Source: Flavobacterium sp.
GTDB taxonomy: Bacteria > Bacteroidota > Bacteroidia > Flavobacteriales > Flavobacteriaceae
Reading direction: 5' to 3'
Assembly: GCA_030151255.1 (NCBI GenBank)
Contig: JASLED010000082.1
Span: forward strand, 1 to 16,268
DNA length: 16,268 nucleotides
In this document: piece by piece, positions 1-8,124 of the stretch
How positions within the stretch are numbered: position 1 is the stretch's first letter
Layout of the letters: every line of letters begins with the position of its first letter
Position numbers and translations under genes: made by a program
Notes under the pieces: model-generated
Told to the model about the DNA's origin: nothing
What the model saw: only the letters and a program-made list of their open reading frames with translations
The model's database searches: none

Positions 1-2306
1 CTATGAATTACAACTGAGGCCTTTCAATATGCTGCGCCGTTGGCGTTGTGAATTCCTTTCAAATTTTGTACATTTAATCCTATGAATTACAACTAAGCAT
101 AGTTTTCAGCTGTTGGAAAGCTCGTTGTGAATTCCTTTCAAATTTTGTACATTTAATCCTATGAATTACAACATGATAATGGTATTACAGTTGGTTGACC
201 TAGTTGTGAATTCCTTTCAAATTTTGTACATTTAATCCTATGAATTACAACACATTGTGTGCCGTCTTGATATTCACTAAAGTTGTGAATTCCTTTCAAA
301 TTTTGTACATTTAATCCTATGAATTACAACAACAACTGATTGCGCAATTGTAGCTATTACGTTGTGAATTCCTTTCAAATTTTGTACATTTAATCCTATG
401 AATTACAACTCAGCCAACTCGCAAGGTTTTGAAATAGCAGTTGTGAATTCCTTTCAAATTTTGTACATTTAATCCTATGAATTACAACTTCTATAGATGC
501 ATATCTTAACTATGGATGGTTGTGAATTCCTTTCAAATTTTGTACATTTAATCCTATGAATTACAACAAAGTAAATTTAGCAATTACAAGAGTTAACGTT
601 GTGAATTCCTTTCAAATTTTGTACATTTAATCCTATGAATTACAACAACAAACAACACAATCAACCACCACCAACTGTTGTGAATTCCTTTCAAATTTTG
701 TACATTTAATCCTATGAATTACAACTCCCAAGTAATACTACTTACTTCACTATCGGTTGTGAATTCCTTTCAAATTTTGTACATTTAATCCTATGAATTA
801 CAACCATCAAGAATGTTAATAAACCAATCGTTATGTTGTGAATTCCTTTCAAATTTTGTACATTTAATCCTATGAATTACAACCTCTATAAATACTATTA
901 GGAATACTGTAGTGTTGTGAATTCCTTTCAAATTTTGTACATTTAATCCTATGAATTACAACTAAATTTCCTCAGCTAATATAATACCAATTGTTGTGAA
1001 TTCCTTTCAAATTTTGTACATTTAATCCTATGAATTACAACAATTACTTTTTTTTAGATCTTTCGATTAGTGTTGTGAATTCCTTTCAAATTTTGTACAT
1101 TTAATCCTATGAATTACAACGGTGTGCTAGTATAGATAAGAAGCATTTTAGTTGTGAATTCCTTTCAAATTTTGTACATTTAATCCTATGAATTACAACT
1201 CTGTGTTTTCAGATGATTACAAAACAGCAGGTTGTGAATTCCTTTCAAATTTTGTACATTTAATCCTATGAATTACAACAATCCTGCTATTTTTACTCAT
1301 AAACCAACTGTTGTGAATTCCTTTCAAATTTTGTACATTTAATCCTATGAATTACAACGAGTTACTATTTGGAAGAACCCAGTAACAGGTTGTGAATTCC
1401 TTTCAAATTTTGTACATTTAATCCTATGAATTACAACGCAATGATGAAACAAACACTTTAAACAAGTGTTGTGAATTCCTTTCAAATTTTGTACATTTAA
1501 TCCTATGAATTACAACAGCCTTTTCCATTTCATGCAACATGATTTTGTTGTGAATTCCTTTCAAATTTTGTACATTTAATCCTATGAATTACAACTTTAC
1601 ATTTTTATACCACTCAGTTAATTTAGTTGTGAATTCCTTTCAAATTTTGTACATTTAATCCTATGAATTACAACGCACAAGAAAGAGTTTTGTTTAAGGG
1701 AACGGTTGTGAATTCCTTTCAAATTTTGTACATTTAATCCTATGAATTACAACTGCCGTTAGTCGCGCCTTCATCAGCTATATGTTGTGAATTCCTTTCA
1801 AATTTTGTACATTTAATCCTATGAATTACAACAGGTTAAATTAGCTCTCAACGTACTTCCTTGTTGTGAATTCCTTTCAAATTTTGTACATTTAATCCTA
1901 TGAATTACAACTAAAAAATATTCATTATAAGCCGATACAACGTTGTGAATTCCTTTCAAATTTTGTACATTTAATCCTATGAATTACAACTTACCAACTC
2001 AGGAGGTGCTTCTAGTTATGGTTGTGAATTCCTTTCAAATTTTGTACATTTAATCCTATGAATTACAACGACATTCACGAACTTAACGTCACGATTGCAG
2101 TTGTGAATTCCTTTCAAATTTTGTACATTTAATCCTATGAATTACAACCCTCTATTGTATCTCCTGCCCTTAAAGTATGTTGTGAATTCCTTTCAAATTT
2201 TGTACATTTAATCCTATGAATTACAACAAAAGATTGTATTTCCGAATTACGTTCATTGTTGTGAATTCCTTTCAAATTTTGTACATTTAATCCTATGAAT
2301 TACAAC
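1..2306 (+). CRISPR. Type II-C CRISPR array, 29 full repeats, truncated at left edge
   Basis: A 49-bp repeat beginning GTTGTGAATTCCTTTCA and ending CTATGAATTACAAC occurs 29 times in full, first at 45-93 and last at 2258-2306. A partial copy at 1-14 shows that the array continues beyond the window. All full copies read as identical, including the last. The 29 spacers are 30 bp, except the one at 1200-1230, which is 31 bp; all are different from each other. The period is therefore 79 bp. The ends GTTG and CAAC are the usual short inverted termini. The orientation is set by the tracrRNA anti-repeat (7987-8002): a crRNA is a spacer followed by the GTTGTG end, so the array is read left to right, convergent with cas2. 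Every repeat holds an EcoRI-type GAATTC. No spacer shows an obvious match elsewhere in the window; the true targets, probably phages or plasmids, cannot be identified here. Confidence 0.98.
46..76 (+). promoter_or_regulatory. Candidate promoter inside the CRISPR repeat (shown for the first full copy)
   Basis: Within each repeat, TTG at repeat positions 2-4 is followed 20 bp later by TACATTTA at positions 25-32. This matches seven of eight positions of the Bacteroidota promoter element TAnnTTTG at normal spacing from its -33 TTG. Transcription would begin near repeat position 37-41, about 10 nt before the next spacer. The same elements recur in all 29 copies. Repeat-embedded promoters are known for other II-C arrays (Neisseria), where each crRNA is started separately. 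Activity here is inferred from sequence alone. Confidence 0.5.
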
Positions 2307-2370
2307 CTCATTTTAATTCGTTGATTTTCATGAGGTTTACAAAGGATTTTATGGTTTTAAAAAAACAAAA

Positions 2371-2408
2371 AAAGTATGCTTTATCATTTATAAAGCGTAC
2401 TTTTTTTT
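2371..2408. terminator. Bidirectional terminator between the array and cas2
   Basis: A 14-bp stem (2371-2384 with 2390-2403, one G-T pair, loop CATTT) is followed by eight T on the plus strand and preceded by an A-rich run (2359-2373) that gives a T tract on the minus strand. It would stop both the pre-crRNA coming from the left and the cas operon coming from the right. The 64 bases between the last repeat and this hairpin contain no gene. Confidence 0.85.
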
Positions 2409-2415
2409 AATCCTA

Positions 2416-2754
2416 TTAAAATAATTCCAATTGCTGCGGCATATTAGGTAATTGTGTTTCTTTCTTTGCAAAAAACAATTCCATCTGTCCAAACTGCTTA
2501 TCAGTTACACATAAAATTCCTACCTTTCCCTCGCTAGGCAAGTTTCTTTTAGTGCGTTTAATATGTACTTCGGCATTTTCTTTACTTGGACAGTGCCTCA
2601 AATAAATAGAAAACTGAAACATATTAAAACCATCATCAATTAATAGTTTCCTAAACTTGGTTGCAGTACTGCGTTGCTTTTTAGTTTCGGTAGGTAAATC
2701 AAAAAAAACTAAAACCCACATAATCCGATAGGCATTATAACGACTAAAACTCAT
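2416..2754 (-). CDS. cas2: CRISPR adaptation protein Cas2
   Basis: Cas2 is the small dimer that joins two Cas1 dimers to form the spacer-integration complex. The 112-residue product has the usual Cas2 length and the typical N-terminal strand WVLVFFDLP (residues 13-21), with the conserved Asp at residue 19. Further on it has the pattern FNMFQFSIYLR and, towards the C terminus, VGILCVTDKQFG, all consistent with the ferredoxin-like fold of type II Cas2. Its ATG overlaps the cas1 stop codon in an ATGA junction, indicating translational coupling. It is the last gene of the leftward cas9-cas1-cas2 operon and ends just before the shared terminator. An internal Met at residue 12 could be an alternative start, but the overlap with cas1 favours the start given. 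Confidence 0.95.
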   Translation of the reverse strand: MSFSRYNAYRIMWVLVFFDLPTETKKQRSTATKFRKLLIDDGFNMFQFSIYLRHCPSKENAEVHIKRTKRNLPSEGKVGILCVTDKQFGQMELFFAKKETQLPNMPQQLELF

Positions 2755-3638
2755 TTCAGCATCGGATAATGAATAATCCGTTGCTCACCCATAAAACATT
2801 TGCACAACGAACTCGTTGTTATGCTCAACGCCGTTATCAACGGACGTTGCACTCCGTTAATATACACATCATAAGTAGCCAGCTGTAGTAAATGCGCTTT
2901 TGCAGCCTTATCCAAAAGAGTATCATTTGTTTTTGTTAGCCAATCCACAACCAGTAAATCTACATACGGCCGGTAAGGCTCCATAATATCGTCAGCCAAA
3001 CAATACGCATTGTATTTGTTTTTATGAAAAATACCAATAGTTGCATGTAATCCAGAGCCAACCAACGCACGCGCTACCATACTACGCAATATAGCATAAC
3101 CAAAATTTAAAAAATTATTAGGCGCATCGCCTTTGCGTTCACGTGTAAAGTCGTCAAATAAATACTTCCAATAATGCTGTGCCGCAATTCCTTCCATATT
3201 GGTACTATCGCCCGATTTTACTTCATTCATATAATTTGTCATAGGTTCATAATGCAAATTATAATGCTTAAGCACTTCTTTTTGCTGATAAATTTTAGCC
3301 TCTACCGTTTGTTTCCACAATTGTTTTCGCAAAGGTTCAGAGCAGTTAATTTGATAACGCAAACGCTCGCTATGTTCTACATGCCCATTCATTGGCAACA
3401 TCAATCCCAAAGGCAAATGGCTTTCGTCACAACTAATAATAGCTACATTATTTTGCTGAAGCGCAATAATCAATTGATGACTTAACGTAATTTGGTAATG
3501 ATCCAAAACCAAAAAAGCCAAATCCTCAATAGGCACCGATCCTTTAACTTCTTTAGTTGCAACATCTTCTATTTTCAATTGATTGTCTTTCAACTTTAAA
3601 TAAGCCGGATTGCCAATGTAAATGGTACGTTTTAGCAT
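2751..3638 (-). CDS. cas1: CRISPR integrase Cas1 (type II)
   Basis: Cas1 is the metal-dependent integrase that inserts new spacers at the leader-repeat junction. The 295-residue product shows the three expected metal ligands: E149 in NMEGIAAQHYW, H205 in IGIFHKNKYN and E220 in DDIMEPYRPYVD. Their spacing is close to that of other type II Cas1 proteins. The N-terminal beta domain (about residues 1-85) begins RTIYIGNPAYLKLK and includes the typical VPIEDLAFLVLD strand. The gene starts 11 bp after the cas9 stop and overlaps cas2 by 4 bp, so the three genes form one transcription unit. No csn2 or cas4 is present, which fits subtype II-C. The family and active-site assignment are secure; activity is inferred. 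Confidence 0.97.
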   Translation of the reverse strand: MLKRTIYIGNPAYLKLKDNQLKIEDVATKEVKGSVPIEDLAFLVLDHYQITLSHQLIIALQQNNVAIISCDESHLPLGLMLPMNGHVEHSERLRYQINCSEPLRKQLWKQTVEAKIYQQKEVLKHYNLHYEPMTNYMNEVKSGDSTNMEGIAAQHYWKYLFDDFTRERKGDAPNNFLNFGYAILRSMVARALVGSGLHATIGIFHKNKYNAYCLADDIMEPYRPYVDLLVVDWLTKTNDTLLDKAAKAHLLQLATYDVYINGVQRPLITALSITTSSLCKCFMGEQRIIHYPMLK

Positions 3639-3649
3639 AAGCTTATAGT

Positions 3650-6600
3650 TTAATATTCGCCGACTTGAATAATTTCACCTAAATGGTTTGTACGAACTTT
3701 TATGATATTTTTTAAAGGCTCTGTACTTCTAATATTTATGTAAGATTTATTTACTAATTCTTTTATATCTTCAACTGTTGTCTCAAGATGATGTCTGAAA
3801 TAATAATTCTTTGTTGAAATCTTTTGTACTCTAAATAAATGTTTACTTATCAAAGCCTGATTTTTTCTGTCTAACAAATCAATTTCAAATGGATTAAAAT
3901 CTTCTGTTTGAAAAACAAACATTTCATTTTGCTTCATCGTAAATTTAAATGTCCAACCCAAATGATGATTATAGTCTTTATCTACTATTGATAAACCTTG
4001 GTTTATACGAGCTACTGCTTCGTAAAAGGAGACCACTTTTTCTTGTAAATTGCCTTTTTCATCTTCGTAAATTGCTACGTGATGATTATTTCCAGTACTT
4101 ACAAAATCAACAGAAATTGGATTTCCGTCCACACCTAAAATAACTTGTCCTAAATGATCTTTTTTGATATGTAATGCTTCGGCGTTTTTAACTCCAGAAA
4201 TAGTAACTCGTTTTATCGCAATTCCTTTTTCTACGTTCAACCAAATTGGGTTTTGATCTAAATCTGAGAATGCTTTTTTTGAATCTCCATTAAATTGATT
4301 TAAACGAGTTTGTAAAATTCTTTTTACACCTTGGTCAATCACTTTGTCAATTTTTAAATCAGGACCAATATCTTTACGAATAGTATAATCATCTTCTAAC
4401 CACATTAATTTTACTTTTTCAGGTAACTCTGTTCCATCTTTTAATAAAATCGGATTTTTAGCTAAAGTATTTTTACCTGTAAAAGCTTTTTTAGGATCAT
4501 TGTTATTTTCAGATAAACGCTGCAATAAAAGCGCTCGATATTGTGGATTCGAAACCATAGCAATAGTTGTTTCATCAAACTTTGCCGAAACTTTTTCTTC
4601 TTTAAATGCATATTGTTTAATTTTTCCGTAAACGGTTTCTTTATGCATTTGTCCACGAGGTGTCAAAGCAATCTGAACTTTATCGCTACCTTTTATTTTA
4701 TTTACATTTCGAGTTACAACTTTATTTTTAGCCTTATGAGAAACCAAAACACTTTCTAAATGTTGCTTCGCCAGTTGTCTGAAATTTGGAATAGGCTCAT
4801 TGAAAACACGTTTATAATTTCCTTTTCTATCATTTATTTTATGCGTTTCTTTTTCTTCTATTCCTAAAGCATCTTTACTCGAAATTTTTAAACTATTAGT
4901 ATCGATTGATTTTTTATCCTTTGCATTAGAAATACTGTCGTATTCATCGTTTCTACGCGCATTCAGATTATTTAAATACTGAATAAAACTATGTTTTGTA
5001 AATGCTATTGTCAATGCATCCATAGCATGATGACGATGATCGTTACGTTTTGTCCAATCTATGATCACTTCTTTCGGGTTTCCATCTTTAGTTTTACGCA
5101 TTTCAGTCAATCCTGCCAAACGATATTTCTCCAAATTCAATTCTTTCATTACATTAACCAAATCCCAATCCTCTCGTAAACGATCCGTTACCGAACCTGA
5201 AGTTGACAGCACCGATTTCGTAATTTGAAACAAAATATCCTTAGCTTTCTTAGCAATATATTGAGAATCTCGTAAATCACGTGCAATAAAACCTTCGCCA
5301 ATTTCAGCACCTTTCATTGTTAATTTCTTGTACTTGGCTTTAGAAATTCCTTCTTCTTTTTGATTAAACAGAGCCTCTACACGTTGTAAGAATTCATTCA
5401 ATTTATCTTGTCCAAAAGCATCAAAAATATAATCATAAGCTGTTTTGTTTCCTTTATCTAAATTGATTTGACGAGGAACTAATGTTTTATTCGAAAAGCT
5501 ATCATCAAACAAACGAGATTGCGGAATAATATGTTCAATATCATATTTCTTCGTAAAAATATCTTTGCGCTCAATATATTGATTAGTGTACAAATCCTTG
5601 TAAGCATTATTTTTTAGTTCTTGATATAGCTTATAACGGATAATATCATTACGCGTCGGAAATTTAATTCCATCTTCAGATTGAAGAATTTTGATAATTT
5701 TCTCATGCTCTAATTTACCTTGATTAACAGCTTTTGTTAATTCTTCACGCTCTTTTGCATTCTTTTTCAGTTCACGCGCTAACTCAATACGAATTTCATC
5801 AAATTGAAAATTTCGTTCTTGTCCAGTTTGTTCCAATTTATCATTTTCTGAATCAATTAAGGTATTTACAACATTCACCATCTGATTCAAAATTTTCTCA
5901 ACCACAGGATTGCGTAAACTATTTTTAGGTAAGATATCTAAACGAGATTTTAATTCACGATTTTCTAATTCTTCTTTGGTTAAAGAGTTTTTTGAATGAC
6001 GATAGCCAGCCAAATCACAAGCTGTAGAATATTCATTTTCTTTAATGAAAGGATAAATTTTTCGAATTGCTTTACTGCTCAAACTTCCATAATCATCCTG
6101 AAAAGCAATTGTTCCCATTACTTTTGCTTGTTCTTTACTAAAACCAAATTTCACTTCTAATAATCGATACAAAGTATCCATTCCTGTTGGCGAATTATCA
6201 TCTTCATATGCATACAGTAAATGCCATAACTGAAAAGATAGTTGTTCTTCAAAAGCTTTTCCTTCTAACTCTGCATTAAAATCCAAAATTTCAGTCTTAA
6301 TTTCCAAATGTTTGAAAATTTCACGCACCATTTCTTTGATTTCAGCAGCCGATTTATCAATATCCGCTAAAGTAATTTCGTCTTTATTCAACTTTAGTTT
6401 TAATTCTTCACGAACATCATAACCTTCATTATCCAAAATTGTCAAATAAGCATTGTAAAGCGCTTGGTTGGTGTGGTTTCCTTCTAATTCAGAATAATTA
6501 GTCATTTCCCAATCTTTAGGTTTATCAACTAGTAATTTCAAAACTTCCGCAGCTGTTAATCTTCCTTTAAGATTTAATTCGTCGAATAAAAATTGTTTAT

Positions 6601-7906
6601 CTTCTTGATTTAAAAATAAAACTTCTTTTGTTACTTTATTTTTCAGCTTAACATTATGAAGAATTTGCCAAATTTTAAACTCTTGAAATAAGGCAGCCGA
6701 TTTTGGAACAACACGTAAACCAACCGTTTTCTTTTTACCATCTTTTACTATTTCTCTTTGTTCAAACTCACAAATTGAAATCAAACCTTTTTGAGATTTT
6801 AGTTTTCGTTGATAGAAAATCACAATATCACGAAGTTCTTCTTTTAAAGCATCCGTAAAAATAGTTTCTTTACCTTTTGCTTGAATTTCCCAAATCTTTT
6901 CAAACTCATCCATATAATCCTGACGATAAAATACTTGATTTTTTAATCGTGCGTGTGGATTGTTTTGCACTTGCGCATATTGATATTGTCCAACCGTTTG
7001 ATGATTAAAATACAATTCTTTACTTCGATCCGAAATCGCACCTAAATAACCAGAAGAGTTTGCTAATTGCCCATTAATCTCTTGCAAAATAATAGCTATT
7101 TCTTCTAAATTCATTTGCTTTGTCAAAGCATCATTTCGCCATTGGTAATTTTCTAACTTTAATTCATCCCGTTTTAAATTGCGTTTTATTCCAACCAAAT
7201 TAAAAGGGACTTTTAAAGTTGCCCAAGTCGCAACTTTGCCCTTTCCGTTTAATTCTTCTTTTAAATTATCTGTAAATAATTCAGTATAAAATTGCTTTTG
7301 AAAATTCCATATTTTATCAAATTCCGTTTGTAAATCCGATCGATAAAAATCAGGTACCTTCTTCTTTCCAGATTTTAATAAATCCAAAATATATTGACCA
7401 GGCGTTAGATTTTCATGATACAGTTTTTTTGCAATATCCATTCCGTCAATCAAAGCCCCTTCCTCGGTATTATTAACTTTGCGTGAACTCTTATATCCTC
7501 GCTTTTTATTAATCATTAACAAAACACGAGCTAAATCTTGTAATTCAAGCTGACTTTCAGCTGCTAAAGCACGCAAACGAAAAGTTTCAAAAGTAGATTT
7601 GTTTTTATTTTCAGTTAAAATAGTTTCATCATTAATCCATTTTTGGGCTTTTAAAATTTGAATTAAATTTTCTCTACGTAGTTTAAATCGTTGTAAATTA
7701 CGTCGTGCTGAGCGAGCCAAGGTTCTACCTGCATTGGTTGTTATAGGTTTTCCTTTTTCAAAATTAGTTTGTTCATCAGTAGTTAAAGGATTTACACGAA
7801 CTCCAATTTTTTCAATAGAAGATTCCTCTGTATTATTCTGTGCTTCTTTTACAAAAGCCCAACCAATTGAGTTGGTACCTAAATCTAATCCCAATATTCT
7901 TTTCAT
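3650..7906 (-). CDS. cas9: CRISPR effector nuclease Cas9, type II-C, 1418 residues
   Basis: Cas9 is the RNA-guided double-strand DNA nuclease of the system and needs both crRNA and tracrRNA. The RuvC parts are all visible: RuvC-I with D8 in GLDLGTNSIGWAFV, RuvC-II with E708 in IRIELARELK, and RuvC-III with H960 and D963 in HHAMDALTIAF. The HNH domain has YDIEHIIPQSRLFDD with H792 as catalytic base and N806 and N815 after it. An arginine-rich bridge helix lies at about residues 57-86 (GRTLARSARRNLQRFKLRR). The recognition lobe should span about 90-690, and the C-terminal PAM-interacting part about 1050-1418. All catalytic residues are intact, so it should be active. It is large for II-C (Neisseria and Campylobacter proteins are about 1000-1080 residues) but in the range of Bacteroidota Cas9 proteins. 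Its PAM cannot be read from sequence. The ATG at 7906 is supported by the standard MKR-GLDLG N terminus. Confidence 0.98.
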   Translation of the reverse strand: MKRILGLDLGTNSIGWAFVKEAQNNTEESSIEKIGVRVNPLTTDEQTNFEKGKPITTNAGRTLARSARRNLQRFKLRRENLIQILKAQKWINDETILTENKNKSTFETFRLRALAAESQLELQDLARVLLMINKKRGYKSSRKVNNTEEGALIDGMDIAKKLYHENLTPGQYILDLLKSGKKKVPDFYRSDLQTEFDKIWNFQKQFYTELFTDNLKEELNGKGKVATWATLKVPFNLVGIKRNLKRDELKLENYQWRNDALTKQMNLEEIAIILQEINGQLANSSGYLGAISDRSKELYFNHQTVGQYQYAQVQNNPHARLKNQVFYRQDYMDEFEKIWEIQAKGKETIFTDALKEELRDIVIFYQRKLKSQKGLISICEFEQREIVKDGKKKTVGLRVVPKSAALFQEFKIWQILHNVKLKNKVTKEVLFLNQEDKQFLFDELNLKGRLTAAEVLKLLVDKPKDWEMTNYSELEGNHTNQALYNAYLTILDNEGYDVREELKLKLNKDEITLADIDKSAAEIKEMVREIFKHLEIKTEILDFNAELEGKAFEEQLSFQLWHLLYAYEDDNSPTGMDTLYRLLEVKFGFSKEQAKVMGTIAFQDDYGSLSSKAIRKIYPFIKENEYSTACDLAGYRHSKNSLTKEELENRELKSRLDILPKNSLRNPVVEKILNQMVNVVNTLIDSENDKLEQTGQERNFQFDEIRIELARELKKNAKEREELTKAVNQGKLEHEKIIKILQSEDGIKFPTRNDIIRYKLYQELKNNAYKDLYTNQYIERKDIFTKKYDIEHIIPQSRLFDDSFSNKTLVPRQINLDKGNKTAYDYIFDAFGQDKLNEFLQRVEALFNQKEEGISKAKYKKLTMKGAEIGEGFIARDLRDSQYIAKKAKDILFQITKSVLSTSGSVTDRLREDWDLVNVMKELNLEKYRLAGLTEMRKTKDGNPKEVIIDWTKRNDHRHHAMDALTIAFTKHSFIQYLNNLNARRNDEYDSISNAKDKKSIDTNSLKISSKDALGIEEKETHKINDRKGNYKRVFNEPIPNFRQLAKQHLESVLVSHKAKNKVVTRNVNKIKGSDKVQIALTPRGQMHKETVYGKIKQYAFKEEKVSAKFDETTIAMVSNPQYRALLLQRLSENNNDPKKAFTGKNTLAKNPILLKDGTELPEKVKLMWLEDDYTIRKDIGPDLKIDKVIDQGVKRILQTRLNQFNGDSKKAFSDLDQNPIWLNVEKGIAIKRVTISGVKNAEALHIKKDHLGQVILGVDGNPISVDFVSTGNNHHVAIYEDEKGNLQEKVVSFYEAVARINQGLSIVDKDYNHHLGWTFKFTMKQNEMFVFQTEDFNPFEIDLLDRKNQALISKHLFRVQKISTKNYYFRHHLETTVEDIKELVNKSYINIRSTEPLKNIIKVRTNHLGEIIQVGEY

Positions 7907-7924
7907 AACATATAATCTAAATAT

Positions 7925-7986
7925 TAAAAATAGCTAATAATTATTTAATAATTCAAATAATTATAAAAAATGACATATATTTGCAA
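7925..7986 (-). promoter_or_regulatory. Candidate promoter region of the cas9-cas1-cas2 operon
   Basis: Two Bacteroidota-type candidates can be read on the minus strand. The first has TTG (plus-strand 7984-7986) and ATTATTTG (7954-7961) spaced 22 bp. The second has TTG (7954-7956) and TATTTTTA (7925-7932) spaced 21 bp. Neither is a perfect match, and the region is so AT-rich that chance matches are likely. The first candidate would place its -33 element at the predicted start of the tracrRNA, so the two divergent promoters would overlap. Confidence 0.35.
7976..7983 (+). promoter_or_regulatory. tracrRNA -7 promoter element
   Basis: TATATTTG is a perfect match to the Bacteroidota TAnnTTTG element. 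Transcription should start 4-7 nt downstream, which is where the anti-repeat begins (7987). No clear -33 TTG is seen about 20 bp upstream, so the promoter may be weak or depend on the -7 element. Confidence 0.6.
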
Positions 7987-8055
7987 TGAAAGGAATTCAC
8001 AATAAGGATTATTCCGTTGTGAAAACATTTAAGGCGGGGCAACTCGCCTTTTTTT
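7987..8055 (+). ncRNA. tracrRNA of the type II-C system
   Basis: The 5' segment TGAAAGGAATTCACAA (7987-8002) is the exact reverse complement of repeat positions 2-17, so it can form a 16-bp duplex with every crRNA, the likely RNase III substrate. After it come a short nexus-like hairpin with GGA and TCC arms (8006-8015), a single-stranded stretch, and a GC-rich terminator hairpin followed by T7. The expected length is about 70 nt. The gene lies 80 bp upstream of cas9 and is transcribed away from it. The segment GTTGTGAA at 8016-8023 repeats the first eight bases of the CRISPR repeat and could pair with the anti-repeat inside the same molecule. The identification as tracrRNA is strong; the exact ends are inferred from the promoter element and terminator. 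Confidence 0.93.
8031..8055 (+). terminator. Intrinsic terminator of the tracrRNA gene
   Basis: The arms AAGGCG (8031-8036) and CGCCTT (8045-8050) enclose an 8-nt loop and run into a seven-T tract (8049-8055). In II-C systems this hairpin also forms the 3' stem that Cas9 holds. Confidence 0.85.
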
Positions 8056-8124
8056 ATATCAATTACCCTTTTTCCCTTTTTAATCCATTCCTTTTTTGTT
8101 AATCCAACTTTTTTATCCCCCTTT

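Noticed and set aside
1..2306. Self-targeting spacers against genes in this window
   Set aside because: Reading the spacers against both strands showed no match longer than short chance words (for example CGTCACGA shared with the phased repeats). The rest of the genome could not be checked.
3174..7937. Several rightward open frames inside cas1 and cas9 (for example 3174-3485, 4541-4759, 7734-7937)
   Set aside because: They are antisense shadows of well-supported genes, with hydrophobic Phe/Leu/Ile-rich composition expected from the reverse of AT-rich coding DNA.
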